Counted from the first letter of the stretch, positions 36,066 to 46,586 are shown. The stretch is DNA of 64,000 nucleotides from Vibrio marisflavi CECT 7928 (GCF_921294215.1 NZ_CAKLDM010000001.1:1443243-1507242); one strand, 5' to 3'. Numbers and translations are program-made. The notes: a model not told the origin generated them from the letters alone.

Positions 36066-37431
36066 GAGCTATTGTCAAATGTGGTGTATGGAGATCATGC
36101 AGTAGCCTGTTGATGAGTCTCCATTTCTTTCACCCCATCGATGAAGCGAACATCTTTCACAACATCAGCCAGGAGTTTAAAACCTCGTAGACGACGCCAC
36201 TTCGTCTCTGCACTGCGCATTAACTTGTAAGCCATCATCAACGTAGTCTTTCTGTTTCCACAGTTCTTCGTCTTGTTCGTGCGCAAGCGTACTGTGGCGA
36301 ACATTGATTCTATCGGGTTCGTCGTCCTGATATGAACCCAGTGCTCTGCTGGGTAATCGTAGAACGCTAACATTTCAGCTTTGTCTTTCACCAAGCAGTC
36401 CGTTGCTTTTGGGTACTTGGCTTCGAAGCGCTTCTGGAAGGTTGAGAAGGCATGATAAGCCTCATTCCTGGTCTCTGCCATCCAGATATCTTGCAGTGCT
36501 TCCTTCATCCTAGGCTGAACACTTTTGGGCACCTTGTTAAGCACATTCGCTGTCTTATGTACCCAGCAACGCTGCTGACCCGTTTGAGGCCAGCACTTAG
36601 CAACCGCTTTCCAGAAACCAAGTGCGCCATCTCCGATGGCTAGCTTTGGTGCTAACTGTAATCCCTGTGCTCGTAACTGCTCAATGAGTTCCGTCCAACT
36701 TGCTTCTGACTCTCGATGACCATCCAGAACGCCAAGGACTTCTTTGCGCCCAGTGTCATCGACGCCAATAATGACGAGCAAACAGAGCTTGTCGTCCATT
36801 CTGACGTGACAGTAAATACCGTCAGCCCAGACGTAGACATAGCGACGCTTACCGAGGTCTCGTTTGCGCCACTGCTCGTATTCTTCATGCCATTGCTCCT
36901 TGAGGCGACAGATACTGTTGGCTGAGAGTCCTTTTGCATCCTTACCGAGCAGCGACTCAAGAGCGGGTAGCATATCGCCCGTCGATATCCCCTTGAGATA
37001 GAGCAGTGGGAGCAGTGTTGCTATGTTTTTAGTTCGCTTGAGATACGGTGGTATCAAGCTGCTATTAAATTTAACACCATTCCCTGAGCGATCTCGTACC
37101 TTAGGAATTTGCACTTCCACATCGCCGACACCTGTTTGTAAGGTTCTCTCAGGTAAGAAACCATTGCGAACTATGGCTTGTTTGCCGTCAACCATCGTAT
37201 TCTGATATTGAGTAAGCAGCTGCTGAAGCTCCGCTTCAACAGCTTGTGAAATTAAGTCTCTTGCACCTTGGCGTATCAATTCAGTGAGCGGGTCTTGTGG
37301 TGTATTCAGTGAAACAACAGTATTATCAGTCATGCGGTGTACCTTTCTGTTAATCGTTCTGGTGAGAACTACATCAACAGATTACACCGCAACTTCTTTT
37401 CTCTTCCATACACCAGAAACCAGCATAGCTC
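36066..37431 (-). mobile_element. IS256-family insertion sequence, copy 2 (1366 bp)
   Basis: Same length, ends and transposase as the copy at 12323-13688, with its own 9-bp duplication CCTCAATAC. It sits inside the 3' end of tnaA, and its transposase gene points the same way as tnaA, so tnaA transcripts may read into it. Confidence 0.95.
36095..37333 (-). CDS. IS256-family transposase, copy 2
   Basis: A 412-aa protein identical to the one at 12352-13590, with the same DDE residues. It lies immediately downstream of the truncated tnaA reading frame (36 bases from its new stop). Confidence 0.95.
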   Translation of the reverse strand: MTDNTVVSLNTPQDPLTELIRQGARDLISQAVEAELQQLLTQYQNTMVDGKQAIVRNGFLPERTLQTGVGDVEVQIPKVRDRSGNGVKFNSSLIPPYLKRTKNIATLLPLLYLKGISTGDMLPALESLLGKDAKGLSANSICRLKEQWHEEYEQWRKRDLGKRRYVYVWADGIYCHVRMDDKLCLLVIIGVDDTGRKEVLGVLDGHRESEASWTELIEQLRAQGLQLAPKLAIGDGALGFWKAVAKCWPQTGQQRCWVHKTANVLNKVPKSVQPRMKEALQDIWMAETRNEAYHAFSTFQKRFEAKYPKATDCLVKDKAEMLAFYDYPAEHWVHIRTTNPIESMFATVRLRTNKTKNCGNRKTTLMMAYKLMRSAETKWRRLRGFKLLADVVKDVRFIDGVKEMETHQQATA

Positions 37432-38799
37432 CCTCAATACAGGCGGCTCGTAGGAAAAATCGAGCCCTTTCAATTTATCGACATTGCGACTCAGTTCGAT
37501 AATAGCATCTGCGATATAGTCCATGTGATCGTTGGTGTACACCCGACGTGGAATTGTGAGTCTCATTAGTTCCATTTCACAAGGTTTCTGTTTACCTGTT
37601 TCTGGGTCTCTTCCTAGTAACAAAGAACCAATTTCTACAGCGCGAATACCCGCCTCTAAGTAGAGCTCATTACACAGGACCTGAGCTGGAAATTGGTCTG
37701 CTGGAATATGTGAAAGCATCTTTCCTGCATCGACAAATACAGCATGGCCTCCTGTGGGGTATTGGATTGGAATGCCTGCCGATCTCAACCTTTCACCTAG
37801 GTATTCAACCTGAGCAATTCGATATTTCAGAAAATCTTCGTCGGCAGCTTCGTACAATCCCCTCGCGAGCGCTTCCATATCTCGCCCTGCCATTCCGCCA
37901 TAGGTGACAAAACCTTCCATCGGAACACAACGCGTCTGCACCGCTGCAAACAACTCTTCATGATCACGAATACAGCACAAGCCACCGATATTAACCATTG
38001 GATCTTTTTTGGCTGACATTGTCAGCATGTCGCCATACTGATACATCTCCCGAACAATCTCTAGGATCGACTTATCTTGGTAACCCTCTTCTCTCTTCTT
38101 AATGAAGTAAGCGTTTTCGCAGTATCGAGCGGAATCAATGATCACCGGGATATCATTTTTCGCCGCTATTTCATAAACTGCCCGCAAGTTCTTCATCGAT
38201 ACTGGCTGACCACCAGAGCTATTACAAGTGATAGTAGAAATAATCGCGCAGATATTCTTCGCCCCATAGTGCTCGATAGTGGCATTCAGTTTGTCGAGGT
38301 CGAAATTGCCCTTCCAATCGTACGGCGTTGTTGTATCAAATGCTTCTTCAACCAGCACATTAACCGCCTTGCCACCGTTTAGCTCGACATGTCCAGCTGT
38401 GGTATCAAAGTGGTAATTAGAAATAAACACTGGTGAATCCCCACCACGAACTTGCCGCATCCGTTCAATAAGTGCGGGAAAAAGAATTTGTTCTGCTCCA
38501 CGGCCTTGGTGGACTGGCACGGTGAGCTTGTAACCAAAGAAGTGCTCAACAGCATTGCAAAGATTAAAATAGTTACGGCTGCCAGCGTATGACTCGTCTC
38601 CCATCATGAGGCCCGCCCACTGGTTGTCACTCATCGCTCCTGTGCCGGAGTCGGTCAACAGATCGATATAAACATCTTCGCTTCGCAATAGAAATGGATT
38701 GAGACCTGCTTCTTTCAGTGCTAATTCTCGATCTGCCAAAGTTGTCATCTTGATTGGCTCAACCATCTTGATTCTAAATGGCTCTGGTATGCGTTTCAT
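37369..38799 (-). CDS. tnaA: Tryptophanase TnaA with IS-derived C-terminus
   Basis: A 476-aa PLP enzyme splitting tryptophan to indole, pyruvate and ammonia. The PLP lysine lies in 'MSAKKDPMV', and '[21 protein letters not shown]' and '[15 protein letters not shown]' are family hallmarks. Residues that separate it from tyrosine phenol-lyase favour tryptophanase: '[10 protein letters not shown]' and '[15 protein letters not shown]'. The natural protein would have 465 residues. IS copy 2 replaced the last nine (HFTAKFKQI) by about 20 IS-encoded residues. The catalytic residues are intact, but the C-terminal segment is conserved in the family, so activity is doubtful. Confidence 0.93.
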   Translation of the reverse strand: MKRIPEPFRIKMVEPIKMTTLADRELALKEAGLNPFLLRSEDVYIDLLTDSGTGAMSDNQWAGLMMGDESYAGSRNYFNLCNAVEHFFGYKLTVPVHQGRGAEQILFPALIERMRQVRGGDSPVFISNYHFDTTAGHVELNGGKAVNVLVEEAFDTTTPYDWKGNFDLDKLNATIEHYGAKNICAIISTITCNSSGGQPVSMKNLRAVYEIAAKNDIPVIIDSARYCENAYFIKKREEGYQDKSILEIVREMYQYGDMLTMSAKKDPMVNIGGLCCIRDHEELFAAVQTRCVPMEGFVTYGGMAGRDMEALARGLYEAADEDFLKYRIAQVEYLGERLRSAGIPIQYPTGGHAVFVDAGKMLSHIPADQFPAQVLCNELYLEAGIRAVEIGSLLLGRDPETGKQKPCEMELMRLTIPRRVYTNDHMDYIADAIIELSRNVDKLKGLDFSYEPPVLRELCWFLVYGREKKLRCNLLM

Positions 38800-38921
38800 G
38801 AGTTGTATCCTTCTGCTTATCCCGCCAACTTCAATCTCTTAAAGTAGCGTAAAATTTTTCTGAAAAGTCATATTGAAAATATGTCAAAGCTCAAAAGCAT
38901 TGAGCGAGAAAAAACGAAGGA

Positions 38922-39014
38922 CTAACTGGATTTATTAAGTAAGGAAAGGCAGTAATCTAGGTTATACCAAGAAGATAAAACGAGCTTAATATCCAGCATA
39001 TCTATACGATTCAC
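38922..39014 (-). CDS. tnaC: TnaC-like leader peptide of the tna operon (30 aa)
   Basis: GTG at 39014 follows AGGAGG by eight bases. The peptide holds W-Y-N-L-D at residues 16-20, matching the W-F-N-I-D of E. coli TnaC, where Trp and Asp are needed for tryptophan-induced ribosome stalling. It lies 122 bases before tnaA. It ends -NKSS, lacking the proline that precedes the stop in E. coli. After the stop the transcript is T-rich with a small hairpin, and Rho-dependent attenuation would be expected there. Confidence 0.75.
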   Translation of the reverse strand: MNRIDMLDIKLVLSSWYNLDYCLSLLNKSS

Positions 39015-39047
39015 CGATTTATCCTCCTGTAAATAATAAGTGGTCAC

Positions 39048-39091
39048 ACTATACCTTAATCAATACAAGTATAGCTGTGATTCCTTTCGCA
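39048..39091 (-). promoter_or_regulatory. tna promoter with CRP site
   Basis: A CRP-like site TGCGA-N6-TCACA (minus strand, 39091-39076) lies upstream of a -10 TATAGT (39053-39048); no good -35 is seen. The site centre is about 42 bases before the expected start, as in CRP class II promoters. This agrees with catabolite control of tna in E. coli. Confidence 0.65.
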
Positions 39092-39212
39092 TGGTTTATC
39101 CATCACCTCTGTAAAAATTCTATTAAAGATGCCATTTCAATACAGAAACAATTTGCAATATTTTCGATTGCTAGGCAGTCTCTGCAAGACGGAATCTAAT
39201 AGGATATAAATA

Positions 39213-39854
39213 ATGAAATTCATTAAACCTGCTTCATTTTTGTTGGCAATGGTATTTAGTACTTTCGCAATGGCAAAAGTAACCATCACTGTTCCTGATA
39301 CAGTGGAATTGTTAGCGGCTAATAGTGAAACTCCTCAGATGGAAGGCAGCATGTTTTCTAGCAATAAAACCATTGTTCTGCCAAATGGTGATAACCAAAT
39401 CGTATTTAAGTACGCTCCTTATTTTGACCAAGGTAAAAAACGCATAACGGTAGAAAGCCAAGCTATTATTGCTAAGTTCAATGCCAAAGATGCCAAACTG
39501 CATTTTGTATTTAACAAGTACAATACTCTTAGCCAAGCACAGAAAAACATCAACAATCTACAGTGGAACCTTGTTGACCAAAATGACAATAAACTAGTTG
39601 TCGAACAAGACCGTCTCATCAAAGAAGGCGTGCAAATAGGTCGAGACTACCCGCGTGAAGCTCAAGACTACAATACCAAAGGCGGCCCGGCTGCAATCGT
39701 CACAGCACTAACATTGACTCAACGAGCGCTTAAGCAAGGTGAACTGAAAGAAGTCACAGGGAAAAATACCGCTGAGGAAATGTTGCACTTCTGGTACGCA
39801 AAAGCTGACGCTGCAACCAAAGCAAAATTCAAGAAGTACGTAGAACAACACTAA
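39213..39854 (+). CDS. UPF0319 (DUF2057) family periplasmic protein
   Basis: A 213-aa exported protein: signal peptide to 'FAMA' (residue 21), then 'VTITVPDTVELLAAN', 'LPNGDNQIVFKYAPYF', and a helical C-terminal half. This order fits the UPF0319/YccT family. Function unknown. ATG follows AGGATATAAATA. Confidence 0.85.
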   Translation: MKFIKPASFLLAMVFSTFAMAKVTITVPDTVELLAANSETPQMEGSMFSSNKTIVLPNGDNQIVFKYAPYFDQGKKRITVESQAIIAKFNAKDAKLHFVFNKYNTLSQAQKNINNLQWNLVDQNDNKLVVEQDRLIKEGVQIGRDYPREAQDYNTKGGPAAIVTALTLTQRALKQGELKEVTGKNTAEEMLHFWYAKADAATKAKFKKYVEQH

Positions 39855-40032
39855 GTTATACTCGCTGGCAGCAATCGCTGTCAGCAATTCACACCCGTAT
39901 TCCTCTCCCCCTTAACCTAACCTAGACTTCGATCACATTACTTCGTCTATACTTAATCGTACAAACTTAGTGCAGGGACACTAATCGTTTTCGCATTAAA
40001 GGAATAATGGTGAAGTAAAACGAGGCAGGGAA

Positions 40033-40566
40033 ATGGATCTCTCAATCAAGTCTCGGTGGGGACAAACTCTATTCGGCGGAAGTATCTTAGCCATAGTTAT
40101 GGTGTTTATTATTTTAATCGGCACAATGCCAATAGTAAGCAATAAAACTGTAGCTGGAGACTTTTTATCGAACAACAGCGCATCAAAAGCGATTGTATTC
40201 TTTGGCTTTCCAGGTTGCTCTGATATATGCCCTTTAACTCTTGCGACGATAAGCCAAACAATCCAACAGCTGCAAACCCAGCCACAGGTCATATTTGTCG
40301 ATATCGATCCAAATAGCTCCCCTTCCCTCTCCCAGCAATACGCTCAGCAATTTCATCCAAGCTTTGTCGGTCATCATATTTCCATGACCAATTCCGAAAA
40401 GATGAAATCACAATTTGGGCTCAATATTAGTCAGCATGGCGAACTTATAAAACACCAAGGAAGAACATACGTATTGGAGCAACGCGAAGGACGTTGGCAA
40501 ATAGTCAAAGCCTACAACCCAAATACGTTTTCCGTCCAAGCCTTGCTCGAAGAAGTTCATTTATGA
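40033..40566 (+). CDS. SCO1/SenC-family protein
   Basis: A 177-aa protein with an N-terminal membrane anchor ('ILAIVMVFIILIGTM') and a thioredoxin fold with the metal motif 'GCSDICPLTL' (Cys-x3-Cys-Pro). A later His is less certain. SCO proteins deliver copper to cytochrome oxidase or handle thiols. The next gene starts 9 bases on, so the two are likely one operon. Confidence 0.82.
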   Translation: MDLSIKSRWGQTLFGGSILAIVMVFIILIGTMPIVSNKTVAGDFLSNNSASKAIVFFGFPGCSDICPLTLATISQTIQQLQTQPQVIFVDIDPNSSPSLSQQYAQQFHPSFVGHHISMTNSEKMKSQFGLNISQHGELIKHQGRTYVLEQREGRWQIVKAYNPNTFSVQALLEEVHL

Positions 40567-40575
40567 GGTTAGCTT

Positions 40576-42147
40576 ATGTTGAAAAGTCTATTTATTTGCT
40601 ATGACGCCAATCTGTCTCCAGAGCTAAAGGAAAAGTTTAGCGAAGATTTTAAGCAGGCAGACAAATTATTGTTATATGTCATTATCGCCTATGCCGTATT
40701 TTTAAGCGCTTTAACTTCATGGCAAAATGGCTATTTCCTGCTTGGCATATTGGGTGGTGGCGGGCTCGCTTTGCTCGCGGCTATTACTTACACTACCTGT
40801 GCTGGCAGCATGATCTCGAGAGTCGTCATGGCGTCGATACTTACCGGAATGATGGCCATTGCCATTCAGCAATCTAATGGGCTTGGCGAAGGTCACTTTT
40901 TGTTCTTCATCAACTTCGCCATCCTCAATAGATACCGAGATTACACACCAGTATTGGTATTGGTGCTAACAACCGTAATACATCACCTCACACTCTCCTA
41001 CTGCCAATATGCTGGCATTGAACTATGGGGAAGCCCACTCAAAGTATTCTCTTGGGGAGCAGAAAGTAGCATCGGGTTATTGGCTCCGCTTATCTATCAC
41101 GTTGTCTGCGCGCTATTAGCTTTGTCAGTCTCAACTTATTATATTTACGAAGGCAATCGCCAATTCGTCGAATCAAGTATTGTAATAAGCTCCGTGGAGC
41201 AAGCAGCCAATGGAAACCTGATAGTACCCAGCGACGCAGGCATGGACTCGACTTTACTGGCCAGTGTACGAGGCTTCTTCCAGAACTTAACGGATATTAT
41301 GCTTAGTCTAAATGGCGTGACAAAAGTGATAAGCGAACAAGCGATTGAAACTTCCTCCTCCTCAGAGATTCATTCTCAGCGTTCTGATAAACAACAGCAA
41401 GAAATGAAAGTAATTACTCACTCCGTTGATAACATGGCTTCCTCTGCAGCCAGCATCGCTGACAACGCGGAAGAGACAGCTGCGATTTCCCGGACTACAG
41501 AGCAGATCAGTGAAGAAGGCGGCAAGATGGCTAACATGAGCAAAGAATCAATCCATAAGCTCGCCGAACAAGTCAATGTTGCCTCGGAAATCATTGCAGA
41601 ACTGGAAAAAAGTGGTGAGCAGATAGACAGCATCGTTGCCACCATTCGAGGCATAGCAGAGCAAACTAATTTACTAGCGCTCAATGCAGCAATAGAAGCG
41701 GCTCGTGCAGGAGAGCAAGGGAGAGGGTTTGCCGTGGTAGCCGATGAGGTACGGGTACTGTCGCAGCGCACACATGACTCAACTGAAGAAATATCGAATA
41801 TGGTATCCAACTTCCAATCTGCAACAAATTCGGCAGTATCGACCATGGAGAGCTGTCATGAGCTAGCGCAAACCAGTGTCGAAGACGTATCGAATGCCAC
41901 ATCAAGCTTTGAGCAGATTGCTAACTCTATCCAAACCATTTCAGAGAAGGCAGCTCAAATTGTATCTGCTGCAAGTGAACAGACAGAGATCACTCAAAAT
42001 GTAAACGAGAATATGGTAGCCATTAACACACTATCCGAAGAGTTTTTGCAAGAATCAGCGCACAGCAAGGAAATGGCTTCTGAATTCCAGTTGCAAGCGG
42101 ATAAGTTGGAATCTTTACTGTCTGCGTTTAAAACCGTGAAAGCCTAA
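40576..42147 (+). CDS. Methyl-accepting chemotaxis protein with multi-helix membrane part
   Basis: A 523-aa receptor. Residues 30-195 hold about six hydrophobic segments instead of a periplasmic sensor. The signalling part has the usual tip '[20 protein letters not shown]'. It has no clear HAMP domain. It probably senses membrane state, or a ligand through the helices. It follows the SCO gene closely. Confidence 0.9.
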   Translation: MLKSLFICYDANLSPELKEKFSEDFKQADKLLLYVIIAYAVFLSALTSWQNGYFLLGILGGGGLALLAAITYTTCAGSMISRVVMASILTGMMAIAIQQSNGLGEGHFLFFINFAILNRYRDYTPVLVLVLTTVIHHLTLSYCQYAGIELWGSPLKVFSWGAESSIGLLAPLIYHVVCALLALSVSTYYIYEGNRQFVESSIVISSVEQAANGNLIVPSDAGMDSTLLASVRGFFQNLTDIMLSLNGVTKVISEQAIETSSSSEIHSQRSDKQQQEMKVITHSVDNMASSAASIADNAEETAAISRTTEQISEEGGKMANMSKESIHKLAEQVNVASEIIAELEKSGEQIDSIVATIRGIAEQTNLLALNAAIEAARAGEQGRGFAVVADEVRVLSQRTHDSTEEISNMVSNFQSATNSAVSTMESCHELAQTSVEDVSNATSSFEQIANSIQTISEKAAQIVSAASEQTEITQNVNENMVAINTLSEEFLQESAHSKEMASEFQLQADKLESLLSAFKTVKA

Positions 42148-42163
42148 GTCGGGGAAGATAGAA

Positions 42164-42189
42164 AAGAGCGAGGCTATTGCCTCGCTCTT
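42164..42189. terminator. Terminator between the chemoreceptor and the DASS gene
   Basis: Stem AAGAGCGAGG / CCTCGCTCTT with a 6-base loop, between convergent genes; T-rich on the plus side. Confidence 0.8.
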
Positions 42190-42211
42190 GATTTTTCTTT
42201 CACTGAAACTG

Positions 42212-43600
42212 TTATGTCCAAAGCAACATAGCGATAGTTGTCAGAGCAAAGATACAGACGATGTTAAGAATAATACCGACTCGCATCATCTCAGTTTGCT
42301 TAATGTGTCCTGTACCAAATACGATTGCATTTGGCGGAGTGGCAACTGGCAGCATGAATGCGCAAGAAGCCGCCACAGCAATTAACACAGACAAAATCAC
42401 TGGAGACATACCAAATGCTTCCGCAACCGTCGCAAATATCGGCACAAGTAACGCAGCACTGGCTGTATTACTGGCAAACTCAGTGAGGAATACCACAAAC
42501 GTTGCAATGATTAACACAACGAAAAGGATACCAAAGCTGGAAATCATATTGCTCAGTTCATGGGCTAAGAAAACACTCGCACCCGTCGCTTTCAGAACAT
42601 TACTCAGACAGATACCACCACCAAACAGCAGTAATACACCCCAATCGGCCGTTTTTTCTATATCTTTCCAATGTACAACTCGAGCAAAGCTGACCAAAAT
42701 GATCGCACCCAATGCAATAATGGTATCGAATTTCGCATAACCACCAAGAAACGCATTGATAGGCTTACTGAAGATCCACATAAACACGGTGAGAGCAAAA
42801 ATCGCCAAAGTAACGACCTTGCCTTTGTCCCAGTTAATGGCTTCATGATTGATTTCAAATTCACCTTTCAAGTCTGGCTTCAACGTAAAATACAGCACTG
42901 CGACAGCGATAGGTAAAAGAACAATGGAAGTTGGCAAACCAAATTTCATCCAGTCGGTAAAGCTCAATCCAACTTCAGCAGCTGCAATGGCATTCGGAGG
43001 ACTGCCTACTACCGTTGCAATACCACCGATACTGGCACTGTAAGCAATACCTAGCAAAACAAATACGTAGGTTTTGTGGCCACTTTCCGAGTTAACTTTG
43101 CTTAATACACCTAGCACTAAAGGCAGCATCATTGCCGTTGTGGCGGTATTGCTGATCCACATAGATAGAGCAGCTGTCACACCAAAGAGCATGAATACAG
43201 CGACACTCAATCTCCCTTTAGCAAGCAATAAAACCTTATCGGCTATGACTTTGTCCAACCCCTGACGATGCATCGCTGCCGCCAAAGCAAAGCCGCCTAA
43301 AAATAAGAAAATGATAGAGTTTGCAAAGTTATTCAATGCCGTTTGCGTATTAAAGACACCAAATAATGCGGCCATGACGGGTACGAGAATCGCTGTTACG
43401 GTGACATGCAGCGCTTCTGTCAGCCACAGCACAGCGATAAAACACAATATGCTTAGGCCGAGAACTACTTTTGGATCAAAGGGTAAAGTGTAATACAGCA
43501 ATAAAAACAAACAGATGTCGGCAAGAATAATCAAGCTATTTCTGTTTAAGAACCACTCTCTTGTGTTGGTAGGTAAAGGAGCACCTTCATTTTTGTTCAT
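42212..43600 (-). CDS. DASS/SLC13-family sodium:anion symporter
   Basis: A 462-aa inner-membrane protein with about eleven helices. The two substrate/sodium motifs are visible: '[15 protein letters not shown]' near 150 and '[14 protein letters not shown]' near 370. The family takes up dicarboxylates, citrate or sulfate with sodium. The substrate cannot be chosen from the sequence. Confidence 0.9.
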   Translation of the reverse strand: MNKNEGAPLPTNTREWFLNRNSLIILADICLFLLLYYTLPFDPKVVLGLSILCFIAVLWLTEALHVTVTAILVPVMAALFGVFNTQTALNNFANSIIFLFLGGFALAAAMHRQGLDKVIADKVLLLAKGRLSVAVFMLFGVTAALSMWISNTATTAMMLPLVLGVLSKVNSESGHKTYVFVLLGIAYSASIGGIATVVGSPPNAIAAAEVGLSFTDWMKFGLPTSIVLLPIAVAVLYFTLKPDLKGEFEINHEAINWDKGKVVTLAIFALTVFMWIFSKPINAFLGGYAKFDTIIALGAIILVSFARVVHWKDIEKTADWGVLLLFGGGICLSNVLKATGASVFLAHELSNMISSFGILFVVLIIATFVVFLTEFASNTASAALLVPIFATVAEAFGMSPVILSVLIAVAASCAFMLPVATPPNAIVFGTGHIKQTEMMRVGIILNIVCIFALTTIAMLLWT

Positions 43601-43933
43601 TATAATAATTCCTAAATTTACACAGACAATTTGGGCAAAAATGACTATTGGGCAATGCTAGGGGCTAGCCAGACAAGAACCGAGCAAAACCTGCTTTGGC
43701 ATGCTGATACCCAATGACAATTCAGTCACATATGTTCACATAGATTTACAGAAGAAAATAATTCACATAACAAAAACGTTACCCCAATCAATATAAGGTT
43801 ATATGCTTTGCGACAATAGAATATTAGCTCTAGATAAATCACGCAGTGATTCGTATTTTGTATTCGCGTAGTATTTAGCTAACTGATTTTTTGCACCACA
43901 GTTGGCTTCTTTCAAACTCAATGGACTGAATAA
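43601..43933. other. Intergenic region between divergent transporter genes
   Basis: No gene is seen. TTGGGCAA occurs twice, 17 bases apart (43631 and 43648), and ATGTGA twice on the minus strand near 43730-43745, which may be regulatory. Confidence 0.35.
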
Positions 43934-44887
43934 ATGAGTGTTCTTCAACAGCTGTCTTTCTCTGTTTCTATAACAGGCCCTATTTGCTTAATGCTATTTC
44001 TTGGTATCTATCTGAGAAATACTGGTTTGATTAATGAGAACTTCATTGAGGTTGGCTCTAAGTTGGTCTTTAAGATCACTCTCCCGACCATGCTATTTTT
44101 GAGCATTGTGACTTCAAATCTAGACTTTTCAGGCAGTAGCTCTTTGATAATCTACGGCCTTTTCGCCAACATTTTGTTTTTTATCTTCACATCACTAATA
44201 GCAAAAAAGTACTACTCTAAGCCACAAGATCAAGGCGTTATTATTCAGGGCGGCTTTCGAGCCAATGCTGGTATTATTGGGCTTGCTTATGTGATAAATA
44301 CATTCGGTCAATCAAGTATTGCCGTCGCGGCAATTTACGTGGCTAGCACCACAGTATTGTACAATGTGTTGGCCGTGATCGCCCTATCACCGACAGCCGG
44401 TGAATCAAACAACCAAGCATTTTCTGTTGTACTCAAAACGCTAACCAAAAACCCCTTAACACAAGCTATCTTACTCGGTTTAGCTGTCTACGCTTTGTCT
44501 ATCCCAATTCCACAAGTAGTAGTAAAAGCGGGCCAATACTTTGCAAACATGACACTACCACTAGCGCTGCTTTGCACAGGTGGTTCGCTCGACTTTCGAT
44601 CACTGAAACATGAAATAAAACCAGCATGGTTTGCGACCATCTTCCGCCTTGTGTTGTGTCCGCTGTTTTTGACTTTAGGGGGCTTGTTACTGGGCTTTCG
44701 AGGGTTGGAACTTGGTATAATTTATCTCATGAGTGCCGGTCCCGCAGCGGCTGCGAGTTATGTGATGGCAAGAGCCATGGGAGGGAACGCGAAGTTGGCT
44801 GCTAACATTATAGCTCTGACAACCTTTATGTCATTACTAACCACCACTTTAGGGATCTTCATTTTATCTAGCTTGAAATTAATATAA
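43934..44887 (+). CDS. AEC-family (auxin efflux carrier) transporter
   Basis: A 317-aa protein with about ten helices: 'PICLMLFLGIYLRNTGLINENF', 'GGFRANAGIIGLAYV', 'LPLALLCTGGSLDF' and 'GPAAAASYVMARAMGGNAKLA'. The pattern fits the AEC/PIN family, which exports or takes up organic acids. Substrate unknown. Confidence 0.88.
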   Translation: MSVLQQLSFSVSITGPICLMLFLGIYLRNTGLINENFIEVGSKLVFKITLPTMLFLSIVTSNLDFSGSSSLIIYGLFANILFFIFTSLIAKKYYSKPQDQGVIIQGGFRANAGIIGLAYVINTFGQSSIAVAAIYVASTTVLYNVLAVIALSPTAGESNNQAFSVVLKTLTKNPLTQAILLGLAVYALSIPIPQVVVKAGQYFANMTLPLALLCTGGSLDFRSLKHEIKPAWFATIFRLVLCPLFLTLGGLLLGFRGLELGIIYLMSAGPAAAASYVMARAMGGNAKLAANIIALTTFMSLLTTTLGIFILSSLKLI

Positions 44888-44916
44888 TCCAGCGGGTTAA
44901 ATCCTACTCGCTGGAT
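44885..44916. terminator. Terminator between the AEC gene and the convergent VOC gene
   Basis: Stem AATCCAGCG / CGCTGGATT with a 14-base loop, starting in the stop codon of the AEC gene. Confidence 0.6.
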
Positions 44917-44939
44917 TTAGAGCAAAGCATTGAAGACGC

Positions 44940-45455
44940 TTAATTATATGCTCCGCTCGAGTAATGCAACTCATAGCTATGGCTGTATATTTCTAAGATG
45001 TTTCCAAATGGGTCTTCCATGTAGATCATGCGATAAGGTTTTTCACCTGGATAATAATAACGTGGTGCTTTCATACGCTTCTTACCACCAGCAGCAACAA
45101 TTTTCTCAGCAAGCTCTTCAACATTTGGATCTTGAACACAAAAGTGGAATATACCTGTTTTCCAGTACTCAAAGTTGTCTTCTGGGTTCTGTTGGTTTTT
45201 AAATTCAAACAGTTCAACACCAATGCGATCACCTGTAGATAAATGAGCGATGCGAAACCTTTCCCATCCCGCACCAAACACATCAGTACACATTTCCCCG
45301 ATAGCTGAATCGTCTTCGACGATTTCTGTTGGTTGCATAATTAGATACCAACCCAGTACTTCAGTATAAAATTTCACTGCCGCTTCAAGATCGGGCACTG
45401 AAATACCGATATGAGAAAACGTTCTTGGGTAAGGCATTGGAGTTTCGATAGACAT
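44940..45455 (-). CDS. VOC/glyoxalase-family protein
   Basis: A 171-aa VOC protein: 'FSHIGISVPDLEAAVKFYTEVLG', 'WKTGIFHFCVQDPNVEELAEKI' and 'YMEDPFGNILEIYSH', giving a His and Glu metal site. ATG follows GAGGTGAAAT. Divergent from a LysR gene, a common arrangement in which LysR controls it. Substrate unknown. Confidence 0.87.
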   Translation of the reverse strand: MSIETPMPYPRTFSHIGISVPDLEAAVKFYTEVLGWYLIMQPTEIVEDDSAIGEMCTDVFGAGWERFRIAHLSTGDRIGVELFEFKNQQNPEDNFEYWKTGIFHFCVQDPNVEELAEKIVAAGGKKRMKAPRYYYPGEKPYRMIYMEDPFGNILEIYSHSYELHYSSGAYN

Positions 45456-45591
45456 ATTTCACCTCATTGGTTGCGTTGCGAGCTGAGCTCCATTTCGTTG
45501 AAGTAAATGTAACCTTACTGTTCAAGAATTAGAAATTATCAATAATTAGAATTATAATAATTTTTTGTTATGAACTTTTGATTTGGTTGAT

Positions 45592-46488
45592 ATGCTTAAT
45601 CCTGTTTGGCTAAACACCTTCAAAACTCTAGTGGATGTCGGCCACTTTACGAAAACGGCTGAGAAGCTTTATATGACTCAACCCGGAGTTAGCCAGCACT
45701 TGCAGAAATTGGAAGCGAACTGCGGCCATCCACTGATTAAGAAGCAGGGAAAAAGCTTTGAGTTGACCGAACAGGGAAGACTTGTTTATCAATATGCTCT
45801 TCAGCAAGCAGAGCACGAGTCTAACTTACTCGAAAAGCTCAGCTTTGATGATCCCTATTCCGGACAATGTCAGCTCTCGTGCTCGGGATCTTTGGCTCTA
45901 AAACTGTATCCAGAGCTCCTGAAATTGCAGCAACAGTATCCAGATTTACATATTGAATTAGAAGTTGCACCCAATCAAAAAATCCTAAAGGACATCCAAA
46001 GTGGGCACACCGCATTAGGCATAGTGACTGACGTTCAGAGCACAAGCCTCTACGAGAGTGAAGCTCTTAACAACGAACAACTTTGCCTTGTACTGCCAAG
46101 CTCATATAAGGGCGAGCCCCTAACCCCAAAGAAACTGTTTAGCTGTGGACTCATAGAACACCCAGATGCAAAACATTACTTATCTATGTATTTAGATTTA
46201 TGTGATGACAGTGAGCTTGAAAAACTCAATATTGAAGAATTACCAAGAGCGGGCTATATCAATCAACTCAACCAAATACTGTTACCTGTATCTATGGGAC
46301 TAGGCTTTACTGTTTTACCCAAGAGTGCTGTAGACAACTTTAGTAACAGCCAAGACCTTTATGTCGCTAAGACAGTTTCTCCTGTGACAGAAACACTGTA
46401 TCTGATCCAAAAACGGCACCGAAACTTACCAAAAAGATATGACGTCATTCGCCAACTGATATGGAAACATCTAGGCAAGAGTAATTGA
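45592..46488 (+). CDS. LysR-family regulator
   Basis: A 298-aa protein: helix-turn-helix 'FKTLVDVGHFTKTAEKLYMTQPGVSQHLQKLE' (in two parts), then an effector domain ('CSGSLALKLYPELLKLQQQYP', 'LGFTVLPKSAV'). ATG 45592 is preferred to a TTG at 45583. The divergent VOC gene is a likely target. Confidence 0.88.
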   Translation: MLNPVWLNTFKTLVDVGHFTKTAEKLYMTQPGVSQHLQKLEANCGHPLIKKQGKSFELTEQGRLVYQYALQQAEHESNLLEKLSFDDPYSGQCQLSCSGSLALKLYPELLKLQQQYPDLHIELEVAPNQKILKDIQSGHTALGIVTDVQSTSLYESEALNNEQLCLVLPSSYKGEPLTPKKLFSCGLIEHPDAKHYLSMYLDLCDDSELEKLNIEELPRAGYINQLNQILLPVSMGLGFTVLPKSAVDNFSNSQDLYVAKTVSPVTETLYLIQKRHRNLPKRYDVIRQLIWKHLGKSN

Positions 46489-46586
46489 CTGAGCCTCTCG
46501 CCTTTACATACATTTACGCTTTCTTTACGTTGCTTGAAGTGCGCTTTGCTAGATTTACTTCACCATATAGTCGATAGGAATCGGAT

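Noticed and set aside
12314..37440. A 25-kb composite transposon bounded by the two IS copies.
   Set aside because: Each copy has its own, different 9-bp target duplication (ACATCACTC and CCTCAATAC), so they inserted independently. A composite would have one duplication at the outer ends only.
37369..38799. Tyrosine phenol-lyase instead of tryptophanase.
   Set aside because: Parts resemble it ('[13 protein letters not shown]'), but the specificity segments '[10 protein letters not shown]' and '[15 protein letters not shown]' match tryptophanase, the lost C-terminus matches TnaA, and a TnaC-like leader precedes it.
43725..43750. A CRP site in the DASS-AEC spacer.
   Set aside because: Two ATGTGA half-sites are in direct, not inverted, orientation, so the TGTGA-N6-TCACA pattern is not met.
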